A stretch of 56,031 bases of DNA from a virus, in the IMG/VR virus record IMGVR_UViG_3300010885_050120, positions 1-56,031 of that record; one strand, given 5' to 3'. A program made the position numbers and the translations under genes. Below are positions 34,612 to 42,367 of this stretch, piece after piece (within the stretch, counting starts at the first letter, position 1; each line of letters begins with the position of its first letter). The notes under the pieces were generated by a model that saw nothing but the letters and a program-made list of their open reading frames with translations, ran no database searches and was not told the DNA's origin.

Positions 34612-35198
34612 GCGAACTTGGCTCGCTTGTTCTTCCAAGCGCTCTGAAGGGCGCCGCGCTCGTTGTCGCTCAGCGTCAAGTTGGCGATCTCGCCACCGAT
34701 GCGCTGAAGTTCAGCAGCGTCGCCTGCCCCGTCAATGGCATCAAGCCAGCCAAGAACAACAGGGCTGTCCTTCTGCTCTGGCTCGTCAAAGAGTTGCTTG
34801 GCTGCAGCAACGACTGGATCAGCCTTTGGTGCGGAACCGCCCTTGGCTCGGATCTCGTCGCCCGATGCGATCTTCTTTGAGGGAAGACCGGCCATCACAA
34901 GTGCTCGACCTGCAGCGCTCGTCTCTGTGTTCTCAAGTTCTGAGCCACGAGTATATGGCGTGCTGCCGGGAATGTTCATGGACGAATGCCCGATGCCTGC
35001 TGGCTTCTCGTCTGGCGTCTCGCCACGGAATGCCTGAGCCTTGACAACCACAAGCTTGTCGGAGATTGAGATAATCTCAGTCTCAATACGTGCGTTTGGA
35101 TACGCCTCATACCATGCTCGGATTCGGTCTGCGACTTCCACGTAGTCTGCAGCAAATGCCTTGCGCTTCTCCGGCGCTGGTGAGTTTCCATAAGCCAT
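34608..35198 (-). CDS. Phage protein of the ETSAxGRAL type, recombination-associated
   Basis: 196 residues. FAADYVEVADRIRAWYEAYP, the strand IETEIISISDKLVVVKAQAF and SELENTETSAAGRALVMAGL form a pattern that I recall from phage proteins next to Cas4-like exonucleases. The C-terminus is helical and basic. A single-strand annealing or exonuclease-partner role is inference from position. Confidence 0.7.
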   Translation of the reverse strand: MAYGNSPAPEKRKAFAADYVEVADRIRAWYEAYPNARIETEIISISDKLVVVKAQAFRGETPDEKPAGIGHSSMNIPGSTPYTRGSELENTETSAAGRALVMAGLPSKKIASGDEIRAKGGSAPKADPVVAAAKQLFDEPEQKDSPVVLGWLDAIDGAGDAAELQRIGGEIANLTLSDNERGALQSAWKNKRAKFA

Positions 35199-35201
35199 TT
35201 C

Positions 35202-35483
35202 TTACTCCCTACCTTTCTTTAACACTGCGCTCTCGCGCAGATAATCACCGAACAGCGATTCCACAGATACCCCGAAGAACTCGCTGATCTTTTCCATCAT
35301 AGGTCCACTCATCGGTACTTGTCCATACCTCATATCATCAAGATATTTTGGATGGCAGCCCAAGTACTTGGCGATGGCTTCCCACTTAATACCACTGTCG
35401 TCCATAATCTGCCAAACGGGCGCAGTGGCTGCCCGTTGCATCCGACGCCACTCTCTCCGAGCGTCTCCGTTGAGTCTAGACAC
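35202..35483 (-). CDS. Cro/CI-type helix-turn-helix protein, 93 aa
   Basis: GIKWEAIAKYLGCHPKYLDD and YGQVPMSGPMMEKISEFFGV make a HTH_3-like domain with a basic N-terminal arm (RLNGDARREWRRMQR). Probably a transcription regulator; a possible binder of one of the repeated operators described here, though nothing links them directly. Confidence 0.75.
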   Translation of the reverse strand: MSRLNGDARREWRRMQRAATAPVWQIMDDSGIKWEAIAKYLGCHPKYLDDMRYGQVPMSGPMMEKISEFFGVSVESLFGDYLRESAVLKKGRE

Positions 35484-35763
35484 CTTCTAGGGTAGCGTCA
35501 AGCGGCTCTAGGAGCCACTCCTCACAGGCAAGGCTGATTCCCCTGTCTACGGCGTGACGCTCTTCCTCGCTGAGGTTTTCACCCAACTGGGCAATACTTG
35601 CCTCAAGCAGTTCGTGCGCCTGCTCAACGATAGAGAGCAATGCGCCCTCTTTCTCAAGCTTCGTAGCCTTCAGTAGGAACTCCTTATCACCTGCTGAATG
35701 CAAAGCAGCAATAAAGCAACTCTGCCCACGCAGTTCCAAGTCAATCTCTCGCTTCTCAGTCAT
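35476..35763 (-). CDS. Hypothetical helical protein, 95 aa
   Basis: Start at 35763 (GAAAGGG upstream). Acidic, helical throughout (EKREIDLELRGQSCF; IVEQAHELLEASIAQLG; DRGISLACEEWLLEP). No motif recognised. Overlaps genes on both sides by eight bases. Confidence 0.65.
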   Translation of the reverse strand: MTEKREIDLELRGQSCFIAALHSAGDKEFLLKATKLEKEGALLSIVEQAHELLEASIAQLGENLSEEERHAVDRGISLACEEWLLEPLDATLEGV

Positions 35764-35986
35764 TCTTACCCTTTCCGAGGATCTGGTATACCCGTTGGCG
35801 GCTGATTCCGAGCTTCCTCGCAATGTCCACCATCGTCATCCCAGATGCCTTCAGTGCCGTAATCTCGCTTGCCCGAATGGTTAGTGACTTCTTTGCGCTA
35901 GTTGAGCGGTGCTTATGATTGCACCACCAGCAACGGGCAGCATCATCTGATGCTAGTTCTTTCCCGCACATAACGCAAGCTGCCAT
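35756..35986 (-). CDS. Zinc ribbon plus helix-turn-helix protein, 76 aa
   Basis: Two Cys pairs, CVMCGKEL and CWWCNHKH, are followed by a homeodomain-like HTH (ITALKASGMTMVDIARKLGI then SRQRVYQILGKG). The HTH closely resembles the first module of the triple-HTH protein at 11623. Likely a DNA-binding regulator. Confidence 0.75.
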   Translation of the reverse strand: MAACVMCGKELASDDAARCWWCNHKHRSTSAKKSLTIRASEITALKASGMTMVDIARKLGISRQRVYQILGKGKND

Positions 35987-36055
35987 TTCCCCTCCTTCTA
36001 GGTTTACCAGGTAATCCTACACCCCTCCCATTGTCATGTCAATAGAAGGCAGGTC

Positions 36056-36376
36056 TTACGGGTAAAACTTCTCCAAATATGAGTTAAGTTCTGCTCTCCA
36101 GCGCTTTGAGGACTCGGTTTTTACCCTGTGGTGAAGCCCACAAAGCAGCACAGTATTCTCTGGGGTTGATGGCCCACGCTTGCCAAGTCCAGCGGAGTTG
36201 ACGTGGTCAACCTCAAGCCCGAAGACTCTAGATGGGCCGAACTGGGTGCCGCATTCCCCCGGCATCCCGACCTTGACCCCCACGCAGCCTCCGTCACGAA
36301 TGCGCAGAAGAGCAACAAGGTCAGGTGTTACTGGGTCGGCGTGTCCAGGCGTCCTTCGGATGTATGAACGCTTCAT
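36056..36376 (-). CDS. HNH endonuclease, 106 aa
   Basis: FGLEVDHVNSAGLGKRG then TPENTVLLCGLHHRVKTES holds the HNH core (His of VDH, Asn of PEN, final His pair). The N-terminus is basic (MKRSYIRRTPG). Small HNH proteins of this kind can nick DNA or assist packaging. A lone Cys pair may not form the usual zinc site. Confidence 0.85.
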   Translation of the reverse strand: MKRSYIRRTPGHADPVTPDLVALLRIRDGGCVGVKVGMPGECGTQFGPSRVFGLEVDHVNSAGLGKRGPSTPENTVLLCGLHHRVKTESSKRWRAELNSYLEKFYP

Positions 36377-36402
36377 TGAGCACCCCCATCAACTTTGTGC
36401 GG

Positions 36403-36633
36403 TCAGCCTATTTCTGCTGCTCTCCCGCTGTGATACAACTCGTCAATCATTTCAATGTCAGCAGCCAGACTGAATAGTTTATCAGAAACCGCGTCTAGGG
36501 CAATTTCCTCTTCCTCGGTGAGTTCTAGTTTGCTACTGATTCTTCCGAGCGAAGCCGCGACGAACCTTAGATCCCTTTTTGTTGCGCTGAGAATCGCTGG
36601 CACTATCTGCTTCCGCTTCACTACCTCGGACAT
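36403..36633 (-). CDS. Hypothetical helical protein, 76 aa
   Basis: Basic start (MSEVVKRKQIVPAILSATKR) then acidic helices (LTEEEEIALDAVSDKLFSLAAD). It overlaps the next frame by 101 bases, so one of the two may be spurious; this one looks more natural. Confidence 0.6.
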   Translation of the reverse strand: MSEVVKRKQIVPAILSATKRDLRFVAASLGRISSKLELTEEEEIALDAVSDKLFSLAADIEMIDELYHSGRAAEIG

Positions 36634-36718
36634 CAGAGGGCTTTACCTTGTGTTCCGTTTTCAAGACTCTGCATGGAATGCAAAAGCATGGCTGCTGGTG
36701 ATAAAGCTTTTCGCTCAA
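36533..36718 (-). CDS. Possible small protein, 61 aa
   Basis: ATGA overlap with the portal stop supports a start at 36718. The sequence begins MSEKLYHQQPCFCIPCRVLK with a CxCxxC cluster and ends basic (KGSKVRRGFARKNQ). The long overlap with gene 36403 makes it uncertain. Confidence 0.42.
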   Translation of the reverse strand: MSEKLYHQQPCFCIPCRVLKTEHKVKPSDVRGSEAEADSASDSQRNKKGSKVRRGFARKNQ

Positions 36719-38889
36719 CCCTTGCGCTCGCGTGCTTCCACTTGGCGCATGACTTTATTAGACCAAGACATTCCTGCGTCTCCACCCCAGAGAGCCCACG
36801 CAATTCTTCCAGCGGATGGGAAACCAGACTGACCCGGCTTGAATCCCTCGCCCTGCTTGTCTACCTCATGCCGAGCAAGGAACGCGCGCATCTTGCGGAC
36901 ACGAGCAATAGTCATTGTGTTGCTAATCAGCATGTGGGCGGTGTGTTGACCAGGTCCGATACCGCCTCGCCCAAACTCCTTGCGCCAATCAAGTCCGCGT
37001 TGAGCCTCAGCCTTAACCGATGCAGGAACACTAAGGCTGATTCCAGAGTAATCAAACGCCTTGTATGAAGCCGATACCTCTTCTGGGCCATGAACATGGG
37101 GCACGCCAAGTGACTTATAGGCAGCCCGTACATCCGCATCATTTTCAATTGCCTCAACGACACGACCATTTTCCTTGAGGATCTTGGTCATCTTGTACTT
37201 CTTAAATTGTAGTCCGGCTCCGACTGGGAAGTCGCTAAGGTGCAAAGCATCATGAGGGATGTCATTTTCCTCTAGCCATTGCCGAGTTTCTTCAAGGCGC
37301 TTAATTGAACGGGCACTTACAATAAAAATCCGATGAGTATCAGACTTTTGCTGGAGGTATCCAGCAACAGCCTCATTTACCTGGTCGCTACCGTCATGGA
37401 TTGTGAGCGTACCGTCAATGTCGCAGACAATGATTGGGTCCCCCTCAGCCTTTGTCTCATCGGCTGGGATCTGGCTCGGCTCTGTGGTAGCACCCGGTTG
37501 TGGTGTCATATCCTCACCTCCTGGAATTGGTGCAGGCGATGACCCATCTGGGGTTGGGGGAGTATTGGGGGTGTCCTTGGGCTCTGCAAAAACAACCGAA
37601 TCCAAATATTCTTGATAGCGATCTGATGGGACGTAACCCTTTGGAGTTTGGAACATAATTTGATCGCCAATCTCACCAATGCCGTCCTGACCGCGCTCGC
37701 GCAAGGCGTCGTTGATGCGCAGCCAAGGAAGACCGCCAAGTGCCATCTTGTTGTATTCGGCAATAGCCTGTTGATTTGTTCGCCCAACTTCGGTGAACAC
37801 AAATCGGAGATCCTCGTCGTATCGAGCAACAATTTCGCGGGTTAGGTATTCGGCAACAAGGTCGCAGAGTGGAACAACGCCGTTATCCCATGTAAAGGCC
37901 GCACCGGTCTCGGAAGTGCTCTTGTTGATGTCAAACGAGATGCCAATGTCTTGCGGCTGGACGGCAAAGACGGCGCAGATCTTTCGGGCAAGGTAGACCT
38001 GCCATTCCATGAACTGCATATCTCGGTTTGAGGAAGCAAGAGGGAGCCACTGCATACCCTTGCCACCGCCCGTAATTGCCATTTGGCTCTTGCCTGCAAC
38101 TTCAGCTTCCCAATAAGCCTTAAATGAGTCAACTTGATCTGGACGCACGCCCTCACCAAGGTGCAAAACACCTGGAGGGGTAGCCTGCTGAACCGCCTTT
38201 GCGTTATATGCGGCTGCATTAAGGTCTGCTTCAATCGTTTCCGAAAGAACCTCAAGCGGGGATAGACCAATCGGGCTATACGTAACTGGGTTAGCAATGA
38301 TAACAATCAATTCATCATTGTAATACTCGGCTGTTTGCTTTCCAGCGCTGTCAAGTTCGTAATATCGCACCTGCTTCAGATCGCGACCGTCCCATGTGGT
38401 GTCAAATGCAATGCGCGCAGCATCTTTATTCCAGAGATACGCAATCGGGTTGACGCTGCTCAGCCTTGCGCCAGCAGTCTTCTCTACTTCAATTGCACCT
38501 TGGTCAAGGACCAGAATGTCCTCAATGACTGGCTCAATGAACGAACGCCAAGACTCACCCTTTGGATTCGGGCTACGCAGAAGCGCCTTAATGCGCTCTA
38601 CCGTCTTTGGGTTAGCGACCATTCCCGCATCTACCGTGGTGATGTCCCACTTAGCGCGGCTTACCTGAGTGCGGCGAAGGTTGATAGCAGCACGAATCCA
38701 TGGGTTGTTTCGCGACCAGCGGCGGAGCTGTTCGGTGCTCATCTTTGTAATAGCCTGCATGCCAAATGCGCCACGAGCGTATGGAGCCATTTCTGGCATC
38801 AATGCAGGAAGAGCCTTGGTTGTATCAGATCCATTATTGGCAGATCCCCCGCCAAATACCCTCTGAAATAGTGATCGCTGCTCAGCCAT
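36715..38889 (-). CDS. Portal protein fused to HAD phosphatase-like and phage C-terminal domains
   Basis: 724 residues from the ATG at 38889 (GAGGT upstream). Residues about 1-420 are a phage portal protein (LRRWSRNNPWIRAAINLRR; QDIGISFDINKSTSETGAAF). After a Pro-rich linker, DPIIVCDIDGTLTIHDG opens a HAD/polynucleotide-phosphatase-like domain with IFIVSARS and ENDADVRAAYKSLGV. The end (RKEFGRGGIGPGQHTAHM ... PSAGRIAWALWGGDAG) matches a domain that I recall at the C-termini of phage head proteins. The portal forms the dodecameric DNA gate. Encoded opposite to the capsid genes. Confidence 0.85.
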   Translation of the reverse strand: MAEQRSLFQRVFGGGSANNGSDTTKALPALMPEMAPYARGAFGMQAITKMSTEQLRRWSRNNPWIRAAINLRRTQVSRAKWDITTVDAGMVANPKTVERIKALLRSPNPKGESWRSFIEPVIEDILVLDQGAIEVEKTAGARLSSVNPIAYLWNKDAARIAFDTTWDGRDLKQVRYYELDSAGKQTAEYYNDELIVIIANPVTYSPIGLSPLEVLSETIEADLNAAAYNAKAVQQATPPGVLHLGEGVRPDQVDSFKAYWEAEVAGKSQMAITGGGKGMQWLPLASSNRDMQFMEWQVYLARKICAVFAVQPQDIGISFDINKSTSETGAAFTWDNGVVPLCDLVAEYLTREIVARYDEDLRFVFTEVGRTNQQAIAEYNKMALGGLPWLRINDALRERGQDGIGEIGDQIMFQTPKGYVPSDRYQEYLDSVVFAEPKDTPNTPPTPDGSSPAPIPGGEDMTPQPGATTEPSQIPADETKAEGDPIIVCDIDGTLTIHDGSDQVNEAVAGYLQQKSDTHRIFIVSARSIKRLEETRQWLEENDIPHDALHLSDFPVGAGLQFKKYKMTKILKENGRVVEAIENDADVRAAYKSLGVPHVHGPEEVSASYKAFDYSGISLSVPASVKAEAQRGLDWRKEFGRGGIGPGQHTAHMLISNTMTIARVRKMRAFLARHEVDKQGEGFKPGQSGFPSAGRIAWALWGGDAGMSWSNKVMRQVEARERKG

Positions 38890-38891
38890 TG

Positions 38892-39119
38892 CTACCTCAT
38901 GCTCCTTTGCTGTCGGCGGATTGCGTCTGTCCAAATGCTTTCAAGTGCATCAGTATTAACGAAATCGCGCATTTCCGCAAGACTGCAATCTACTACGCGA
39001 ATTCCGTTAATGTAGTTAACTGTTCTCCTGTTAAGCGCCTTTGCCCAGTAAACTGGGACTACGAAGGTCCCATCTGAAAACTGAACCTCAAGAGTTGAGT
39101 CAACGCTCGGTGTCGTCAT
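38892..39119 (-). CDS. Hypothetical protein before portal, 75 aa
   Basis: Start at 39119 (MTTPSVDSTLEVQFSDG) preferred over 39140. Strand-rich first half (TFVVPVYWAKALN), helical second half with a basic end (RRQQRSMR). Overlaps the stop of the gene at 39100. Confidence 0.6.
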   Translation of the reverse strand: MTTPSVDSTLEVQFSDGTFVVPVYWAKALNRRTVNYINGIRVVDCSLAEMRDFVNTDALESIWTDAIRRQQRSMR

Positions 39120-39561
39120 TGTCTTCTTCAAGGTCATCAAACTCGCTCAATGAGGCGGCTACGATCTCATTGTGGACCTGATGAATCAAACTGTCAATAT
39201 CAGTGTCTCCTGCCTCGGAATCGTCCCCCTTGAGCATGGCGTCTACCCGCACGTTGATCTTATGGCGCTGCGGCACGCTTTGGCGCATCTTGTGAAGGTT
39301 GGTATAACAGAAATCGCAGACCGAGTAGCGCTTCTGCCCTCGCGCTCGTGGAACCATTGGCTCCGGAACCAGGTCTGTAACCTCATGTTCTCGACCAGCA
39401 AGGATGCCGCAGAGTGCGCATCGGATGTGTGACCGCCTTGCTTTTTGGTAAGAATCAATTACTGGCTGGATTTGTCGCTGAAGTCGGAGGAGTGCCCGGG
39501 CCAACTCCTTGAGCTGGTCGCCAGTGTAATTAATCTCGTCACAAAGTACGCATTTAGCCAT
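39100..39561 (-). CDS. Protein with three Cys pairs, 153 aa
   Basis: Start at 39561 (MAKCVLCDEINYTG), a likely leaderless start. CVLC, CALC and CDFC pairs suggest a zinc-binding core; a helix (LKELARALLRLQRQIQPV) lies between the first two. The C-terminus is very acidic (EFDDLEEDNDDTER). First gene of the leftward operon that carries the portal. Function unknown. Confidence 0.72.
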   Translation of the reverse strand: MAKCVLCDEINYTGDQLKELARALLRLQRQIQPVIDSYQKARRSHIRCALCGILAGREHEVTDLVPEPMVPRARGQKRYSVCDFCYTNLHKMRQSVPQRHKINVRVDAMLKGDDSEAGDTDIDSLIHQVHNEIVAASLSEFDDLEEDNDDTER

Positions 39562-39568
39562 GGGTGTG

Positions 39569-39598
39569 AGTATAGCACCCTTTTGAAGGCTATGCCAA
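39569..39598 (-). promoter_or_regulatory. Leftward promoter of the portal/replication operon
   Basis: Minus strand: TTGGCA, 18-base spacer, TATACT. Only seven bases separate the -10 from the ATG, so the mRNA would be leaderless or nearly so. Confidence 0.6.
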
Positions 39599-39605
39599 AA
39601 TAGGT

Positions 39606-39617
39606 TAAGATTTCTTA
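39606..39617. promoter_or_regulatory. Operator-like palindrome TAAGATTTCTTA
   Basis: Second copy of TAAGA-NN-TCTTA, in the divergent control region between the leftward and rightward structural operons. Confidence 0.5.
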
Positions 39618-39646
39618 GCCAAAAATTAATCGCAGAACAACAAACC

Positions 39647-39654
39647 TGTAACAA
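39647..39654. promoter_or_regulatory. TGTAACAA element in divergent control region
   Basis: TGTAACAA just upstream of a TATAGT that could be a further -10. Confidence 0.5.
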
Positions 39655-39727
39655 TGGTGTATAGTGTCTTGCTATGGGGTCCGAAACCCCTCCGAAATGA
39701 CGCAATAAGTCATAGAAATGCCACCTA

Positions 39728-39757
39728 TTGACGGTCATAAACTTGTAGGCGTACATT
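39728..39757 (+). promoter_or_regulatory. Promoter of the capsid operon
   Basis: TTGACG, 18-base spacer, TACATT, 28 bases before the GTG start of the protease gene. Confidence 0.65.
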
Positions 39758-39785
39758 AGTAAACCAATCAAGCAATGGAGGCTTC

Positions 39786-42245
39786 GTGGACTTTAAGCTC
39801 TACACCAATGCCCTGAAGGCATACACCGCAGACAATGGTGACCTTCACGTTCGGGGCACAACCTCATCCACCATCGTAGATATGCACGGCGACGAGATGA
39901 CCCTTGCGGCCCTCAAGTCTATGGAAGAGACCGCCAAGCAGAACATGACCGTCTTCCTTAACCACAACTACAATGTTCCTGACGACCTTTTTGGCTCAGT
40001 AACGGACGCGCGTATTGTTAAGCGATACGATCAGGAGTTGGGCACCGAGGTCTATGACCTTGATATTGATGTCCGAGTTGTTGGCGAAGACGAAAACCCA
40101 CTTGCCATGAAGACCTACCGTGCTATTAAGCGCGGCGTAAAGCTTGGTCTCTCCATTGGCGCCCGAGTTGAGAAGGTTGCCAAGCGCAAGGCCAACGACG
40201 GCAAGGAGACCTACGTCATTGACAGCGTCCGGCTCCTTGAGTCGTCCGTAGTTGGTATCCCGGCAAATCAGCGTTCATACTTACAGAGCGCCCTAAAGAG
40301 CCTCCGCTCGCCAGGCGTTGGGGAAAGCCTTGAGAAGGCTGCCGCCGATGGCATTAAAGAAGGAGACTTTGTTTCTTGGGATTCTAGCGGCGGTGCCGCC
40401 CGTGGTCGAGTTGAGCATGTGATGCGTGAGGGCACCCTTGGCATTCCTGATTCTGACTTCAAGATCAATGCAACGCCAGAAGACCCAGCAGCCTTGATCC
40501 GAATTTGGAGCAAGAGCGGCGATGGCTGGGCTGAAACCGACAAGTTGGTTGGGCATAAGTTCTCAACCCTGCGCAAGATTGAATCGCTTAAGGCGTTTGG
40601 CGATCTTGTTGTTAAGGCCGTGGAGCTAGAGGGTCAGCCAGCACCAGAGCGCGCTGCGTTGATTGAATCGCTTCAGGATCTGCTTGCGGACAGCACCGCC
40701 TTTTATCTCAAGGCCCATGGGGCGCACTGGAACGTGGTCGGTGAGGATTTCACCGAGTATCACGTTCTATTTGAAGAGATCTATAAGGACGTTCAGGAGG
40801 CAATTGATCCAACTGCGGAACTGCTTCGCAAACTGAATGCCCCAACGCTTGCAGACATTACCGAAATTGCCGCCCGCGCCAAGGGCGAGCCAGTTGCTGA
40901 CGACAATGACCCAGAGAGTCTTGCCGAGGCAGTTTATGCTGCCAACGAAACCGTGCTTGACTGCATCATTCGTGCTATCAATGAGGCTGCCAAACTGAAC
41001 CAGCAGGGAGTTTTGAACTTCCTAGCCGAGCGTCAGGATATGCACCAGAAGTGGTCATGGCAGCTCCGAGCCTCGCTGGCACCCGAGGAAACTGAGCCGG
41101 AACCGGCTGAGACCCCAGAGGCGCCTGGCGACATGCCAGAGGTTGAGGATTCATTGAAGGCTGCATCCAAGATTGAGATGGGAAACTATGTTTCTTGGAA
41201 GCAGGTAGAAGGCGCCGATGGCGTAGGCGAGGTTGAGCAGGTTGTTAAGGATGGCAAAGTCACGGTTCCGCCTAAGGGCGATACTGTGGCATCTAAGCCA
41301 AACGACCCTGCGGTACTTGTCCGTGTCTGGAATCCAGAGAACGGTGGGTACAAGCCAAGCAACGAATTCATGGGCTTCAATGCGTCCCAGTTGACGATTG
41401 TGCCCGATTTGGGTAAGGGCGGTAAGAAGCCCGATGCCACAACTGTACCGGGCTTGGAAATTACCAACCCGCAAGAGGAGAAAAAGTCCATGGAAGATCT
41501 AGAGCAGAAGAAGACTCGTGTGACCGTTACGGTCAGCACGGAAGGCGACGGCGCTGCTGTCGCCACTCAGCCTGCCCCTGCGGCGGAGCCTGAGGATACG
41601 GAGGAGGTCGCCCCAGAGGCGGTCACCGCCTCCGCCGAGAATGATTGCGACTGCGCCGAAGGCGCTTGCGCTTGCGAGGGTGAGATTGTGGAGAAGGCTT
41701 TTGAGTCTGCTCCGTCTGCCACCCCAGCACCAGCGCCTGCCCCAGAGCCAGAGCCAGCACCTGTTGTTGACCCGAAGCCTGCCGACGCCCCCAAGGCGTC
41801 AGAAGGCGAAGAGAACAAGAGCCCACGCTACAAGAGTGGCGTGAGCGATCAGGTTCTCTCCGGAATCAACGGCATTCTTGCAGACCTTACCGACGAGGAC
41901 CGCGATGCGGTTCTCTCCGGTCTTGGCGTCCAGAAGGATGGCGAGCCAGAGGTTGCCCCAATTTCTGATTCCACTGCGGCTGTTGAAGTCGCTGAGGATG
42001 TTGCCCCTGCTGCGGAAGAGGTTGCCGTTGAGGTAGCCCCTGCCGAAGTTGAGGCAGTTCCAGCCGAAGGCGAAAGCACCACCTCTCTGGAGGAGGTAGC
42101 CGCTATTGCCAAGTCGGCACTCGATGCAGCCATCGCTGCGCAACAGGAGGTCGTTTCCTTCAAGAAGGAACTGACCGAACTGGCTGCGGACAAGGCCAAG
42201 GTCGAGGAGAACTTGCTAAGGCTTTGGATGTTGTTGGTCGTATGA
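39786..42245 (+). CDS. Prohead protease-scaffold fusion with Dps ferritin-like and two Tudor-like domains
   Basis: 819 residues, GTG start with GGAGG upstream. Residues 1-170: HK97-type (S78) protease, with candidate His60 (FLNHNYN), Ser123 (GLSIG) and an acidic residue near 152. 192-265 and 464-540: Hva1/DUF2945-like Tudor domains. 285-432: Dps-like domain with HWNVVG, where His314, His326, Glu330, Asp341 and Glu345 match Dps ferroxidase ligands in identity and spacing. Then a Cys-rich patch (about 620-632), a Pro/Ala/Glu linker and a scaffold-like coiled coil. The frame ends early; see the frameshift note at 42200. Confidence 0.87.
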   Translation: MDFKLYTNALKAYTADNGDLHVRGTTSSTIVDMHGDEMTLAALKSMEETAKQNMTVFLNHNYNVPDDLFGSVTDARIVKRYDQELGTEVYDLDIDVRVVGEDENPLAMKTYRAIKRGVKLGLSIGARVEKVAKRKANDGKETYVIDSVRLLESSVVGIPANQRSYLQSALKSLRSPGVGESLEKAAADGIKEGDFVSWDSSGGAARGRVEHVMREGTLGIPDSDFKINATPEDPAALIRIWSKSGDGWAETDKLVGHKFSTLRKIESLKAFGDLVVKAVELEGQPAPERAALIESLQDLLADSTAFYLKAHGAHWNVVGEDFTEYHVLFEEIYKDVQEAIDPTAELLRKLNAPTLADITEIAARAKGEPVADDNDPESLAEAVYAANETVLDCIIRAINEAAKLNQQGVLNFLAERQDMHQKWSWQLRASLAPEETEPEPAETPEAPGDMPEVEDSLKAASKIEMGNYVSWKQVEGADGVGEVEQVVKDGKVTVPPKGDTVASKPNDPAVLVRVWNPENGGYKPSNEFMGFNASQLTIVPDLGKGGKKPDATTVPGLEITNPQEEKKSMEDLEQKKTRVTVTVSTEGDGAAVATQPAPAAEPEDTEEVAPEAVTASAENDCDCAEGACACEGEIVEKAFESAPSATPAPAPAPEPEPAPVVDPKPADAPKASEGEENKSPRYKSGVSDQVLSGINGILADLTDEDRDAVLSGLGVQKDGEPEVAPISDSTAAVEVAEDVAPAAEEVAVEVAPAEVEAVPAEGESTTSLEEVAAIAKSALDAAIAAQQEVVSFKKELTELAADKAKVEENLLRLWMLLVV

Positions 42246-42361
42246 TCAACGTTCCAATGGGCCGAAAGCATGTGGCTGTAGAAACCACTAAGTCCACGAA
42301 CGGTGAGAAGGCCCCATGGCTTGACCCGTTTATCGCGCGTCTTCTTGACGCACAGGAGTAA
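42200..42361 (+). other. Out-of-frame C-terminal end of the protease-scaffold gene
   Basis: In the -1 frame the sequence continues ELAKALDVVGRMINVPMGRK and ends WLDPFIARLLDAQE before a stop at 42359-42361, giving a more natural coiled-coil and tail than the in-frame ending LLRLWMLLVV. Restoring one base near 42215 joins the two. This points to a one-base deletion (real or sequencing) or a frameshift; no classic slippery heptamer is present. Confidence 0.6.
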
Positions 42362-42367
42362 AAAATT

